This document shows, piece after piece, positions 8,434-16,617 of a DNA stretch of 34,026 bases. The notes under the pieces are model-generated. The model had not been told where the DNA came from. It searched no databases and worked only from the letters and a program-made list of their open reading frames with translations. Source of the stretch: Akkermansia muciniphila (lineage in GTDB: Bacteria; Verrucomicrobiota; Verrucomicrobiia; Verrucomicrobiales; Akkermansiaceae); NCBI GenBank assembly GCA_945890645.1, contig CAMDCV010000042.1, positions 1 to 34,026 on the forward strand, read 5' to 3'. The first letter of the stretch is position 1. Each line of letters begins with the position of its first letter. Made by a program: the position numbers and the translations under genes.

Positions 8434-10323
8434 TCACTTGAACAATAAACGCAGGGAGTTTAGCACCACTATTACGGTCGACCCCTCATGTCCGAGCACC
8501 CCGAGGGGCAAGGGAATTTGAAAACCGATCGAGCCTAAGGCTAACAATAGTAACACGCCGAGAGAAATGACGACATTCTGACGAATAATGCGTCGGCATT
8601 TTTTGCTGAGTGAAAACGCAATCAGCACTTTTTCCAACTGATCGTTCAATAAAATCACATCGGCTTGCTCTAACACCGCATCAGATCCACGCAATCCCAT
8701 GCCGATAGAAACGTCCGCCACTGCGAGCGACGGCGCGTCGTTCACCCCATCGCCCACCATCGCCACGACTTCTCCTTGATTTTTCCATTCCTGAATTGCG
8801 GCAACCTTGCCCTCCGGAGTCATGCTGGCACGCATTTCCTCCAGGCCTAATTCCTTTGCCAACAACTGCGCCGATTCAGGTCTATCCCCCGTCAACATCA
8901 CAACGTGTATCCCCATTTCTTGCAACTTTTTGATTAACGGTTTGCTTTCCAAACGTGGCGCATCACGCAGCAAGATCCGCCCCTGTATCGTTTCACTCTG
9001 CACCAATACCTCCGTCAAGCCGGGCAAAGGATCCGCAAAGTGCGACATCCAGGCACCATCCGAAAATAAACTGCGACGCCCTTGAGTGACCGTTTGGCCA
9101 TCGACCTTACCGATCACTCCTTTGCCTGCGATCGATTCCAAATCTGTGGGCATCACCGCTGCCGTGCCCTCTTTCTTATGCCACGCCAGTGCAATGGCAC
9201 GTGACAGCGGATGCGTGGACTGCTGGGACAGAGATGCCGCCAATCCATGCAAGGCATTCTCCTTTCCAGGTTGAATGGTTTCGATCGCGACGATTTGAAA
9301 CTCTCCCTCGGTTAATGTTCCCGTTTTATCCACGGCCAAGCGATTAATGGTAGCAAGATTTTCTAACGCAATGCCACCGCGAAATAAAATCCCGCGCTTG
9401 GCTGCCGCCGCGATCCCCGCCAGAATGGCACTGGGAATCGATATCACCAAGGCACAAGGCGAACTAACCACAAGCAAGGTCATAGCACGATAAAGAGCGG
9501 TCGTCGTGCCATCGGCAGCGCTCCACGCAGGTAATCCAGCACCCCAATGCCACCAAGCAAAAGCCGCCGCGCTCAGCAGCAAAATTCCTATCGTGTAGGG
9601 TGTACCAAAGCGATCGGTGAAACGTTGCGAGGGAGCCTTACTCGCCTGAGCATCGCGGATCAAACGAATGATTTTTGCGTGCGCACTTTCGGCAGGGGGA
9701 CGCAATACAGAAGCATCCACCGCGCCCCAGTTATTGATCGTGCCACCAAAAACCGTATCGCCCATTCCTTTGTCCACAGGCAATGCCTCGCCTGTTAGCA
9801 TCGACTCATCCGCAGACGATTGGCCACTCACCACCCGGCCATCCACGGGATACTGCGAGCCTGGCAAAATGCGCACGATTTGACCGACTTGCAAAACATC
9901 CACCGCCGTCTCGAACACTTCACCACCAGGCATTACGACCATCGCCACTTTCGGAGAATCGCGAAAAAGCGAACGGATTTCTCTTTCCGTGCGTGCCATG
10001 GCCATCGCTTCTAATGCACCGCTCAGAGAGAATAAAAATAACAACACGGAACCTTCCCACCAAGCACCAATGAACCCCGCACCGGCGGCTACTGCGAGCA
10101 TCAAAAAATGAATATCGAGTTTCCCCTGTCGAATTTTTTCCCAAGTATCAATCAGCGCATCCCAGCCACCAGCCGCATACGCTAACAAATAAATCACTGT
10201 CGCATGCATCGCAAGCGACGCACTGCGCTCCATGAAGATTGCGATGATAAGAAACAATCCGCACAATAATGCCGAAGCTAACAACCACTTCCACTGTCCA
10301 AGAGTTTCCTGTTCCTTTTCCAT
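8434..10323 (-). CDS. P1B-4-type heavy-metal translocating ATPase
   Basis: The protein has 629 residues. The P-type landmarks are all present: TGEA at 177-180, the membrane motif S-P-C at 288-290, the phosphorylated Asp in DKTGT at 332-336, an HP motif near residue 371, and GDGVND near residue 545. The SPC (rather than CPC) together with HEGST in the last membrane segment is the signature of subgroup P1B-4, whose members export Co2+, Fe2+ or related ions (CoaT, CtpD and PfeT types). There is no N-terminal heavy-metal domain, also usual for this group. It is divergent from the UspA gene across a region with an inverted repeat. Metal specificity is inferred from motif class only. Confidence 0.88.
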   Translation of the reverse strand: MEKEQETLGQWKWLLASALLCGLFLIIAIFMERSASLAMHATVIYLLAYAAGGWDALIDTWEKIRQGKLDIHFLMLAVAAGAGFIGAWWEGSVLLFLFSLSGALEAMAMARTEREIRSLFRDSPKVAMVVMPGGEVFETAVDVLQVGQIVRILPGSQYPVDGRVVSGQSSADESMLTGEALPVDKGMGDTVFGGTINNWGAVDASVLRPPAESAHAKIIRLIRDAQASKAPSQRFTDRFGTPYTIGILLLSAAAFAWWHWGAGLPAWSAADGTTTALYRAMTLLVVSSPCALVISIPSAILAGIAAAAKRGILFRGGIALENLATINRLAVDKTGTLTEGEFQIVAIETIQPGKENALHGLAASLSQQSTHPLSRAIALAWHKKEGTAAVMPTDLESIAGKGVIGKVDGQTVTQGRRSLFSDGAWMSHFADPLPGLTEVLVQSETIQGRILLRDAPRLESKPLIKKLQEMGIHVVMLTGDRPESAQLLAKELGLEEMRASMTPEGKVAAIQEWKNQGEVVAMVGDGVNDAPSLAVADVSIGMGLRGSDAVLEQADVILLNDQLEKVLIAFSLSKKCRRIIRQNVVISLGVLLLLALGSIGFQIPLPLGVLGHEGSTVIVVLNSLRLLFK

Positions 10324-10339
10324 TCCGACACCATACTAA

Positions 10340-10362
10340 CATCGCATAATAAATTAGCGATG
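10340..10362. promoter_or_regulatory. inverted repeat between divergent ATPase and UspA genes
   Basis: CATCGC and GCGATG are perfect 6-bp arms separated by 11 bases, and TAAT/ATTA extend the symmetry with a one-base offset. The site lies 17 bases upstream of the metal ATPase start and about 97 bases before the UspA start. A metal-responsive repressor would fit, but no regulator gene is in view. Confidence 0.35.
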
Positions 10363-10458
10363 ACGAAACGCCGTTGTATGACCCGCATTTTTGCAAATGC
10401 AACGCACCAATTCGCGCGAGCTTGCCAAGTGCGAGAGATTCAGTCAGAGTGCCAACGT

Positions 10459-10905
10459 ATGAAAACGATTATCACAGCTCTCGATTTTTCCGATGCTTCG
10501 GAAGCAGTTCTCGGTTCCGCCATTGCCTTGGCAAAATCGCAACAAGCGACCTTGCATATCGTGCATGTTCTCGAACCAGAGCCCAGCTACACCGCGTATG
10601 GCATGACACCGGAAGAATTTCCTGCCATTCAGATCTTCCAACAGGAAAGTCAAAAACGTGCCGAAGCAAAACTCAATCATGCCGTTGCGGTCGCCCAAGA
10701 ACAACTGAGCGATGTTCGTGCAGAACTGATGATTGGCTCTCCCTTGCATGCAATCATTGAGTATGTGCAAAAAACGAGCGCCGATTTGGTGGTTTTGGGT
10801 ACCCACGGACATGGGGCAGTAGCCGCCTTGCTCATCGGGAGTGTCGCCGAAGGATTAGTACGCAAAGCCGTTTGCCCGACTCTAGTAATTCCCTGTAAAT
10901 CCTAG
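10459..10905 (+). CDS. universal stress protein UspA family
   Basis: I place the start at the ATG at 10459 (148 residues, MKTIITALDFS), which gives the family's usual N-terminal strand; the frame opens further upstream but that extension has no Usp character. The ATP-binding signature G-2x-G-9x-G-S is intact near the C-terminus (GTHG, then nine residues, then GS), so this is an ATP-binding type Usp. The early Asp (LDFS) is also conserved. It is a small cytoplasmic dimeric stress protein. It is divergent from the metal ATPase, which suggests a shared stress or metal response. Confidence 0.88.
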   Translation: MKTIITALDFSDASEAVLGSAIALAKSQQATLHIVHVLEPEPSYTAYGMTPEEFPAIQIFQQESQKRAEAKLNHAVAVAQEQLSDVRAELMIGSPLHAIIEYVQKTSADLVVLGTHGHGAVAALLIGSVAEGLVRKAVCPTLVIPCKS

Positions 10906-10971
10906 CTCGTAACACGGAAATCGTAGAATTTTAACATCGCCACGCTCGGCCTGTTCTGGCAAATATCGTGC

Positions 10972-12108
10972 ATGCGCCAACTGTTGTTATTGCTATCAGT
11001 ATTGATCAGTCCTTTGCTCTGCGCTGCCCCCTTCGAACGCGAAGGCAAGCACATCGTCGAACTCAAAAAGGCTTGGGATCTGTGTCCAGAAGAACAACGC
11101 AAGGGCATGGAGTTTTTGCTCACACACATGCCGGCCAAAGATGCGACCACCCTCAAGGCGGAATTTTTGTTAGAAAATGTTAGGTTAGCCTACCAAGCAC
11201 GCAATGAAATGCCATGGGGCAAAGATATTCCCGAGGAGATTTTTTTCAACGATGTCCTCCCTTATGCTGTGCTCGATGAATCACGCGACAACTGGCGTGT
11301 CGAATTTTTCCAACGCTTCAAAAAAATCGCCGGCGATGCCACAACGGCCGCGCAAGCACTGGAGCGCATCAACGCCGCAATCGAGGGTGAGCTAGGCGTC
11401 AAGTACAACCCCAAACGACGCGCGCCGAATCAAGGGCCGTTTGAATCAATACAATTGAAAATGGCCTCGTGCACGGGCCTGTCGATTTTGCTAGCCGATG
11501 CTCTGCGCTCCGTTTGCATCCCCTGTCGCATCGCTGGCACGGCGATGTGGACGACCATCGAAGGCAATCACACTTGGAACGAGGTATGGCTTCCCGAGCA
11601 CCAGAAATGGATGTTCACAGAATACAACCCCGACAAAAAAGGTCTCGATCACGGATGGTTGATCGGCTACGCAGCACGGGGTATTCCGGAGTCAGTGGCC
11701 CATGGCATTTTTAGCACATCATGGAAAAAATCAACCCATCATTTCCCTATGGTTTGGAACATGAAGGACACCAGCGTGCCAGGCATCGATGTGACCCAAC
11801 GCTACATCGATCTCGGCAGTAAAGACCTCGCTAAACCAGGAGAGTGCGAACTACGCATTGATGCTTGGCAACTCGGGGACGATGGCAAAAGCACGAGAAA
11901 AGCCATAGAGATCGAAGTGCGGCAGCAGGACGTGCTCATCGCCAAAGGAACGACACCCACTGCCACCGCCGATCTCAATCATTTTCTGACCATCCGTGTT
12001 TCACAGGGCATGCGTTACCAAGTCGTAGTCCCAGGGAAAACATTTGTCGCCATCGCCCCCAAGGACAAAGAAGAACACCTCCGCGTAAAACTAGAGCTCA
12101 AGCCCTGA
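10972..12108 (+). CDS. secreted transglutaminase-like protein
   Basis: The product has 378 residues. Residues 1-19 are a signal peptide (LLLLLSVLISPLLCAA). Residues about 125-225 hold the transglutaminase-like core: C167 in ASCTGLS, H200 in GNHTWNEVW, and then W213-x3-E217 where the family normally has Asp. The papain-like fold is therefore likely, with a Glu in place of the third catalytic residue. The C-terminal 130 residues contain a beta-rich region (about 275-378) of the type that caps many bacterial members. Possible roles are peptidase or cross-linking of surface proteins; the substrate is unknown. It stands alone, 66 bases after the UspA gene, and converges on the ribosomal cluster. 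Confidence 0.8.
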   Translation: MRQLLLLLSVLISPLLCAAPFEREGKHIVELKKAWDLCPEEQRKGMEFLLTHMPAKDATTLKAEFLLENVRLAYQARNEMPWGKDIPEEIFFNDVLPYAVLDESRDNWRVEFFQRFKKIAGDATTAAQALERINAAIEGELGVKYNPKRRAPNQGPFESIQLKMASCTGLSILLADALRSVCIPCRIAGTAMWTTIEGNHTWNEVWLPEHQKWMFTEYNPDKKGLDHGWLIGYAARGIPESVAHGIFSTSWKKSTHHFPMVWNMKDTSVPGIDVTQRYIDLGSKDLAKPGECELRIDAWQLGDDGKSTRKAIEIEVRQQDVLIAKGTTPTATADLNHFLTIRVSQGMRYQVVVPGKTFVAIAPKDKEEHLRVKLELKP

Positions 12109-12122
12109 TTCAAAATCGTGGC

Positions 12123-12139
12123 GGAGGCCTCTGGCCTCC
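12123..12139. repeat. GGAGGCC/GGCCTCC hairpin after the transglutaminase gene
   Basis: GGAGGCC and GGCCTCC form a perfect 7-bp stem with a 3-base loop, beginning 14 bases after the stop codon. No U-run follows, so it is a weak terminator at best. It may be part of a small interspersed repeat. Confidence 0.4.
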
Positions 12140-12245
12140 AAGCCCTCAAGCAACATCAAGAAAAGCCTTTCCAAAATCAGTGCATTCAGTGGGCCTCAGT
12201 GTTTCAGTGGTTAAAAATGCCGCTTCTCCACCTTCGAGCCCAAGT

Positions 12246-12258
12246 CGCCGAGACGGCG
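12246..12258. repeat. CGCCG-AGA-CGGCG hairpin in a convergent spacer
   Basis: A perfect 5-bp GC stem with an AGA loop lies within the 221-bp gap between two convergent genes. It resembles the short GC-rich palindromic repeats scattered in many genomes. No second copy occurs in this window. Confidence 0.3.
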
Positions 12259-12274
12259 GCTCTCCCCAATCAAC

Positions 12275-12304
12275 AAAAAACCCCGCGACCCGGAGGTGGC
12301 GAGG
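12275..12304 (-). terminator. intrinsic terminator of the rpsM-rpsK-rpsD operon
   Basis: On the minus strand, CCTCGC and GCGGGG pair (one G-U) around an inner ACC/GGT stem, followed directly by six T residues. It begins 26 bases after the rpsD stop codon. This is a textbook factor-independent terminator. Confidence 0.85.
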
Positions 12305-12329
12305 TTGTTTGTTCGTTGTGAAATAACGA

Positions 12330-12941
12330 TTAGCGGGAGTAAAGCTCCACGATCAACTGCTCGTTGACCATTGGATCCACATCCGAACGCTCTGGCACGC
12401 GGGATACACTGCCTTCAAGGGCGGTGCGATCAAGAGTCAACCAATCAACCAAAGGCACGGCTTGGGTGAGGTCGAGCATGCGCAGACCGATTTGCTGCGA
12501 AGAAGGCTTAGCGGAGAGTTTAATCACGTCCCCTGCTTTGCACTCGTAGCTAGCAATGTCCACCACGTGACCGTTGACGAGCACGTGGCCGTGATTGACC
12601 AACTGACGGGCAGCCTGACGGCTGTTGCCGAAACCGAGACGGTAGCAAACATTGTCGAGACGGAGTTCCAGCAATTGCAGAATGATTTCACCGGTGATAC
12701 CACGACGGCGTGCAGCCTCTTCGTAGTAGCCACGGAATTGTTTTTCAAGAACGCCGTATTGGAAACGGAGTTTTTGTTTTTCGCCGAGAGCCACCGAGTA
12801 TTCACTCTTCTTCTTACGACCTGCACGGATGCCGTGCTGACCGGGTGGGAAATTGCGGCGCTCCAACGATTTGTTGGAACCAAACAAAGGCACACCGAAG
12901 CGGCGGCTGATTCTTGTGCGGGGACCTGTATAACGTGCCAT
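12330..12941 (-). CDS. rpsD: 30S ribosomal protein S4
   Basis: This encodes 203 residues starting MARYTGPRTR, the expected S4 start; an in-frame extension upstream to 12995 overlaps the end of rpsK and is not part of the protein. The S4 core is intact, including FGNSRQAARQLVNHGHVLVNG in the S4 RNA-binding domain (about residues 100-120). S4 nucleates assembly of the small subunit body and, in enterobacteria, represses its own operon. It is the last gene of the unit rpsM-rpsK-rpsD and is followed by an intrinsic terminator, without rpoA or rplQ. Confidence 0.97.
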   Translation of the reverse strand: MARYTGPRTRISRRFGVPLFGSNKSLERRNFPPGQHGIRAGRKKKSEYSVALGEKQKLRFQYGVLEKQFRGYYEEAARRRGITGEIILQLLELRLDNVCYRLGFGNSRQAARQLVNHGHVLVNGHVVDIASYECKAGDVIKLSAKPSSQQIGLRMLDLTQAVPLVDWLTLDRTALEGSVSRVPERSDVDPMVNEQLIVELYSR

Positions 12942-12964
12942 GATCTTATGAGTAAAAGTAAATA

Positions 12965-13483
12965 TTAGACGCGACGAGCTTTTTTCGGACGGCAACCGTT
13001 GTGTGGAACGGGAGTGACATCGTCGATGGAAATGATTTCGATACCGATGGTTTGCACGGCACGCACAGCGGACTCACGACCAGAACCGGGACCCTTAACG
13101 CGCACTTCAGCTTCACGGAGACCGTGACCCATGGCTTGACGACAAGCGTCCTGGCACACCACCTGAGCGGCGTATGCGGTGCTCTTACGTGAGCCTTTGA
13201 AACCCATTTTACCAGCGCTGGACCAACCGAGCGCATTGCCCAAGGCGTCCGTCACTGAAACGAGAGTGTTGTTAAAGGTCGATGTGACGTGCACAATGCC
13301 TTTGCTGATGTTTTTCGAGCCTTTGGCCTTGTGAATTTTGATCACTGCCTCTTCGCCACCGGCGATTTCCGCAAAAATATCGCGGCGCTCATCTTTTTTC
13401 GGAGCCACCACTTCTGCGGTTGCGGCTGGCGCTTCTACGGGAGCGGCCACTTGTGGTTCAATCGTGTTGTTTTCCTCAGACAT
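12965..13483 (-). CDS. rpsK: 30S ribosomal protein S11 with N-terminal extension
   Basis: The product has 172 residues against about 129 usually. The conserved S11 body starts near residue 62 ([12 protein letters not shown]) and runs to the typical end ([18 protein letters not shown]). The extra 40 or so residues are rich in Ala, Pro, Glu and Val, acidic at first and then basic (PKKDERRD), and look disordered. S11 forms part of the platform near the mRNA exit. The ATG at 13483 is the upstream-most start and follows the rpsM stop by 16 bases. An internal start that would give a normal length is not evident, so the extension is probably real. Confidence 0.96.
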   Translation of the reverse strand: MSEENNTIEPQVAAPVEAPAATAEVVAPKKDERRDIFAEIAGGEEAVIKIHKAKGSKNISKGIVHVTSTFNNTLVSVTDALGNALGWSSAGKMGFKGSRKSTAYAAQVVCQDACRQAMGHGLREAEVRVKGPGSGRESAVRAVQTIGIEIISIDDVTPVPHNGCRPKKARRV

Positions 13484-13499
13484 AGTAATGGAGATCTAA

Positions 13500-13868
13500 T
13501 TATTTCTTAACGCCCACGGTCTTCTTCTTACCTTTGCGGGTGCGGGCATTGGTGCGGGTGCGCTGACCACGAACTGGCAAGCCACGCTTGTGACGGATGC
13601 CGCGGTAGCAGTTGATGGACGTAAGACGTTTCAGCGAGACTTGACGCTCACGACGAAGGTCACCTTCGATGGCGATGCCATTGCTCTGGATCGCTTGCGC
13701 GATTTTCACGAGTTGCTCCTCGGAAAGCTGCCCCGTGCGGATGTCGGGATCAATCCCGGCTTGCTCAAGGATCTTCGTGGCTGTCGGGCGACCGATGCCA
13801 TAAATGAACGGAAGAGAAGCTTCGATGCGCTTCTCATTAGGAATTTCTATACCGAAAATGCGGGCCAT
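13500..13868 (-). CDS. rpsM: 30S ribosomal protein S13
   Basis: The protein has 122 residues starting [26 protein letters not shown], the usual S13 start. The helix-two-turn-helix region is followed by [26 protein letters not shown], which is the S13 hallmark, and a Lys-rich tail. S13 sits in the head of the small subunit and contacts the P-site tRNA and S19. It is the first gene of this unit, with a candidate promoter about 65 bases upstream; rpmJ, infA and secY, which often precede it, are not here. Confidence 0.97.
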   Translation of the reverse strand: MARIFGIEIPNEKRIEASLPFIYGIGRPTATKILEQAGIDPDIRTGQLSEEQLVKIAQAIQSNGIAIEGDLRRERQVSLKRLTSINCYRGIRHKRGLPVRGQRTRTNARTRKGKKKTVGVKK

Positions 13869-13932
13869 GATGTTTGCGTAGATTCGCGTTTAATCGCATG
13901 CGACAGAATTGGTGAAGCGATGCGGGGCGGCG

Positions 13933-13960
13933 TTGATACCAGAGATTGAAACTCTGGCAA
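13933..13960 (-). promoter_or_regulatory. candidate promoter of rpsM-rpsK-rpsD
   Basis: On the minus strand, TTGCCA (13955-13960) and TATCAA (13933-13938) are 16 bases apart, and the spacer holds a CCAGAG/CTCTGG inverted repeat. The likely transcript starts about 60 bases before the rpsM ATG. The leader includes a TCGCATGCGA palindrome (13894-13903) that might take part in regulation. This is a sequence match only. Confidence 0.5.
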
Positions 13961-14000
13961 GCATGAAATGAAAAAAAAGTGATTTTTCTGCAAAGTTTTT

Positions 14001-14495
14001 TTATTTTGCGGTGAAATTTGCATTTTCGGCGGAAAACACGGCAAAATCAGCGTCCGACCAGAGTTGCGCCACCAGTGACTCCTGAGCTCTCTCCATCACG
14101 ATCCTTTGGCTTTCCTGATCATCAAGATGACCAGCCAAATGAAGCATCCCGTGGATGATGTAGCGCAGTATTTCGCGCAAGACCGGCTCACCATGGTCAC
14201 TCGCCTGCGCATCTGCGATGGCCGGACAAATAATCAACTCGCCATGCAAAAAAGTGATCACATCGGTTGCACCCGCGATGTCCATAAATGCCCGATGAAT
14301 TCGATCCGATTCCGCAGCGCTGACAAAAGCAATCTCAAGCGACTCGATCTCTGCCAAATGATGATCCTGGCACGCATACTGAGGAAGTCGTGACCACACG
14401 CGACAGGACGCTCGCTGCAACTCAGCAATCCAAGTACAGGGCAAGACCAATTCGTTTTGATGATCGATCAACTCGACAAATACCTCGTCTTTCAT
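14001..14495 (-). CDS. ybeY: endoribonuclease YbeY (rRNA maturation factor)
   Basis: The protein has 164 residues, normal for the family. The metal site is recognisable as HGMLHLAGHLDD (about residues 114-125): the first two His are in place, while the third ligand of the usual HGxLHLxGYDH pattern is Asp, with a His two positions earlier. Other branches, such as Bacteroidetes, also end this motif in Asp. YbeY trims 16S rRNA 3' ends and helps ribosome quality control. Its start overlaps the stop of the upstream HD-domain gene by 4 bases, the common neighbourhood of ybeY. No phoH is present here. Confidence 0.9.
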   Translation of the reverse strand: MKDEVFVELIDHQNELVLPCTWIAELQRASCRVWSRLPQYACQDHHLAEIESLEIAFVSAAESDRIHRAFMDIAGATDVITFLHGELIICPAIADAQASDHGEPVLREILRYIIHGMLHLAGHLDDQESQRIVMERAQESLVAQLWSDADFAVFSAENANFTAK

Positions 14496-16120
14496 GGCTC
14501 ACTCGTTGATGCCTCCTCCTCTTTTTTCTCTACTGCCGATTTCCCACCATTGCTTTTGCGATCAGCGATCTCTTCGGTCTTGGTGTAACTAATACGGCTG
14601 TGCATCATACTGCGTAGGGTGTTGGCGAAACTATCGCGCACCTTCGTCAACTCACGCAATGTCAGAGTGCAATCATCAAGTTGCCCATCGATCCAACGCG
14701 ACCGCACAATATCATCCACGAGCCCACGGATTTTGATAGGATTTGGTTTTTTGAGAGAGCGCGAGGCACTCTCGATCGCATCTGCCAAACTCAAGATGCC
14801 GGTCTCTTTTGATCGTGGTCTCGGCCCAGGATAACGGAAATTCTTATCGTCCACCTGCGGCAGGTCTTCGATGTTTTCCAAACCTTTGCCAACCTTGTCC
14901 TGTTCTAACGCTTTCAGTTCTTGGCATTTGCGATAGAAATAATAAACCATCGAGTCGCCATGATGTTCGAGAATGGCATCAATGATACGCGGATTGAGCT
15001 TATGCTTCAGCGCCATGTCGACGCCATCTTTGACGTGCGCGATGATGACCAAGGCACTCATGGTGGGCGTCAATGCATCGTGTGGGTTCTCCATGCCATC
15101 GGCTTGGTTCTCTATGAAATACTCAGGCTTCTTGAGCTTTCCTACATCGTGAAAATACGCACAAGCACGGCACAGTGCCGCGTTTGCACCGATTGACTCC
15201 GCCGCTGATTCAGCCAACGATGCGACGACTAAACTATGATGAAAAGTGCCCGGCGCATCGAGCTGCATTTTCTTGAGCAAGGGATGATTCAAATCGCAGA
15301 GTTCAAGCCAGCTGATGTTCGTGGTCAGGGAAAACGCGCCTTCCAGTAACGGCAATAGCCCGCTCACGATCAAAGCCGTGATGAAACCAACGCCAAAAGC
15401 TACTCCAAACAAAGTTCCGTCTGAAAGTAAGCGCTCGGCACCTAACAACACATCGCCAAAAATCACCGCAAACACCAAGGAGAGCCCGCCCGCGTAAATC
15501 CCTGCTCGCAGCAACTGCAACCGTTTCCGCACGCGACTGGTCAAGAGAACCACCGTAATTCCACAGGCGAGACTCATCAACAGATAGAGCACCACCTCTT
15601 CGGTCGGAATCAACAAACTCCCTGCAATGCTTATGAATACAGCACTGAAAGTGCCCACTCGCCTACCAAGAAGCACCGCGTGCACCATCGGCACTAAGCC
15701 AAACGGAATCAGCAACAACTTGTATTCACTGCGTAAGTGATAGATGTCGACCCAGTGAGAAATCAAAAATACCACTGTCAGTTGCAATAGAACTCCGCCT
15801 AAAAGCAACACCATGACTCCATTCTTGCGCGTCAAATCGCGATGATTCAAGTGCAGCATGATCAAGGCAGTGACGCCCAAAACCATCGCGCTAAGAGCAC
15901 TTTGCCAATTCTGTGTGGCCCATTTCCCTGTGTGTGGGTGCTGCATCACCAGCGCTGTCAAATAAGTCACAAACGAGAAACATAACAGCCAATAGACCCA
16001 GCGGGCATTTCCCAGCAATGCCCCAATGCGTTCGTCAGCATCATAGACCCGACGTTTTTTTCCCGAGGAAAGACCCTGCTGAGCCAATTTCCATCGTTTG
16101 AACGCATCCCAAAATCCCAC
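14492..16120 (-). CDS. 7TM-HD (PgpH-like) membrane phosphodiesterase
   Basis: The product has 542 residues with a GTG start. After a short basic N-terminus, membrane helices run from residue 41 to about 258, then a cytoplasmic HD domain follows: HHSLV at 294-298, HD at 324-325 (FHDVGK), H362, and H386-H387. This is the architecture of 7TMR-HD proteins such as PgpH, which hydrolyse c-di-AMP. Classical PgpH proteins have over 700 residues because of a large extracellular 7TMR-HDED domain; here only a stub of tens of residues lies between the first helices, so sensing by that domain is absent. Its stop overlaps the start of ybeY (ATGA), so the two are cotranslated. Substrate is inferred from the family. 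Confidence 0.82.
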   Translation of the reverse strand: MGFWDAFKRWKLAQQGLSSGKKRRVYDADERIGALLGNARWVYWLLCFSFVTYLTALVMQHPHTGKWATQNWQSALSAMVLGVTALIMLHLNHRDLTRKNGVMVLLLGGVLLQLTVVFLISHWVDIYHLRSEYKLLLIPFGLVPMVHAVLLGRRVGTFSAVFISIAGSLLIPTEEVVLYLLMSLACGITVVLLTSRVRKRLQLLRAGIYAGGLSLVFAVIFGDVLLGAERLLSDGTLFGVAFGVGFITALIVSGLLPLLEGAFSLTTNISWLELCDLNHPLLKKMQLDAPGTFHHSLVVASLAESAAESIGANAALCRACAYFHDVGKLKKPEYFIENQADGMENPHDALTPTMSALVIIAHVKDGVDMALKHKLNPRIIDAILEHHGDSMVYYFYRKCQELKALEQDKVGKGLENIEDLPQVDDKNFRYPGPRPRSKETGILSLADAIESASRSLKKPNPIKIRGLVDDIVRSRWIDGQLDDCTLTLRELTKVRDSFANTLRSMMHSRISYTKTEEIADRKSNGGKSAVEKKEEEASTSEP

Positions 16121-16299
16121 GGCCTTATAAAAAAAGAGTTGGTAAAACCTTCGGATTCATAGCGAAACCAGCGGCAGACGCAACCTAATGACTTGAGGTT
16201 CCGAAGACAAGCAACTTTTACAAAACAAGCGTATGTTTGCATTTGCTGGCTCCATCTGTATATGCCCTTGGCTAACCCGTATCGACGTCATTCAAGGAC

Positions 16300-16392
16300 C
16301 CTGGCAAAAATGAAGCGGTCCGATCAAAATACCTAGGAAAAACCCAAAACCTAGAGCGAAGTGATCGGACCGCCTTTTAGTCGCATTGCGAC
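16300..16392 (-). ncRNA. candidate structured small RNA or leader
   Basis: A transcript starting near 16392 would first form a small GTCGC-AAT-GCGAC hairpin, then a long bipartite stem-loop. The outer stem is 12 perfect base pairs (GCGGTCCGATCA at 16315-16326 with TGATCGGACCGC at 16362-16373) and an inner stem pairs 16333-16337 with 16350-16354. On the minus strand the stem is followed by TTCATTTTT, a plausible termination tract. No open frame fits. It could be a free small RNA, or an attenuator leader of the HD-domain/ybeY operon whose start lies about 180 bases further on. It does not show the conserved motifs of SRP RNA, RNase P RNA or tmRNA. Confidence 0.5.
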
Positions 16393-16398
16393 ACGCGT

Positions 16399-16455
16399 AA
16401 GATAGCAAAAGTGGCGCCCACGTCAAGCATTTTACTATTTTTTTTTGATTTTTTT
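16399..16455 (-). promoter_or_regulatory. strong sigma70-type promoter with UP-like A-tracts
   Basis: On the minus strand, TTGACG (16421-16426) and TATCTT (16399-16404) are 16 bases apart, with a TG just before the -10. Upstream of the -35 are two A-runs of seven and nine residues (16449-16455 and 16438-16446), like the UP elements of stable-RNA promoters. A GC-rich discriminator follows the -10. It faces the structured RNA. Confidence 0.6.
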
Positions 16456-16617
16456 CATCAGCCACTAAAAACCAAGCAAGATCAATGATTATCTGAGCCA
16501 AAAAAGTGACCCAAGCGAGTAATTCCAGGAACTACCCTAGATCTGCAGCAATGATTGACCAACATCTGCCTAAATATTGAGAAACCGAGTCGCATCGCAA
16601 AAATGCGAGCAATTTGG

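Larger units (their letters stand above)
16121..16617. other. 497-bp intergenic region with promoter and structured RNA
   Basis: No protein gene is credible here; the minus-strand open frames at 15967-16242 and 16292-16501 have no family character. The middle carries a strong minus-strand promoter signal followed by a long hairpin, both listed separately. The right part (16591-16608) has a small TCGCAT/ATGCGA hairpin just past the acyltransferase stop, which may end that transcript. Confidence 0.6.

Noticed and set aside
14106-14130. Loss of function of YbeY because the third metal His is Asp
   Set aside because: Other bacterial groups also have Asp at this motif end, so the enzyme is probably active.
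16260-16400. SRP RNA, RNase P RNA or tmRNA in the structured gap
   Set aside because: The conserved loops of these RNAs (for example the GGAA/GCAGC pair of SRP RNA) are absent, so only a generic structured-RNA call is made.
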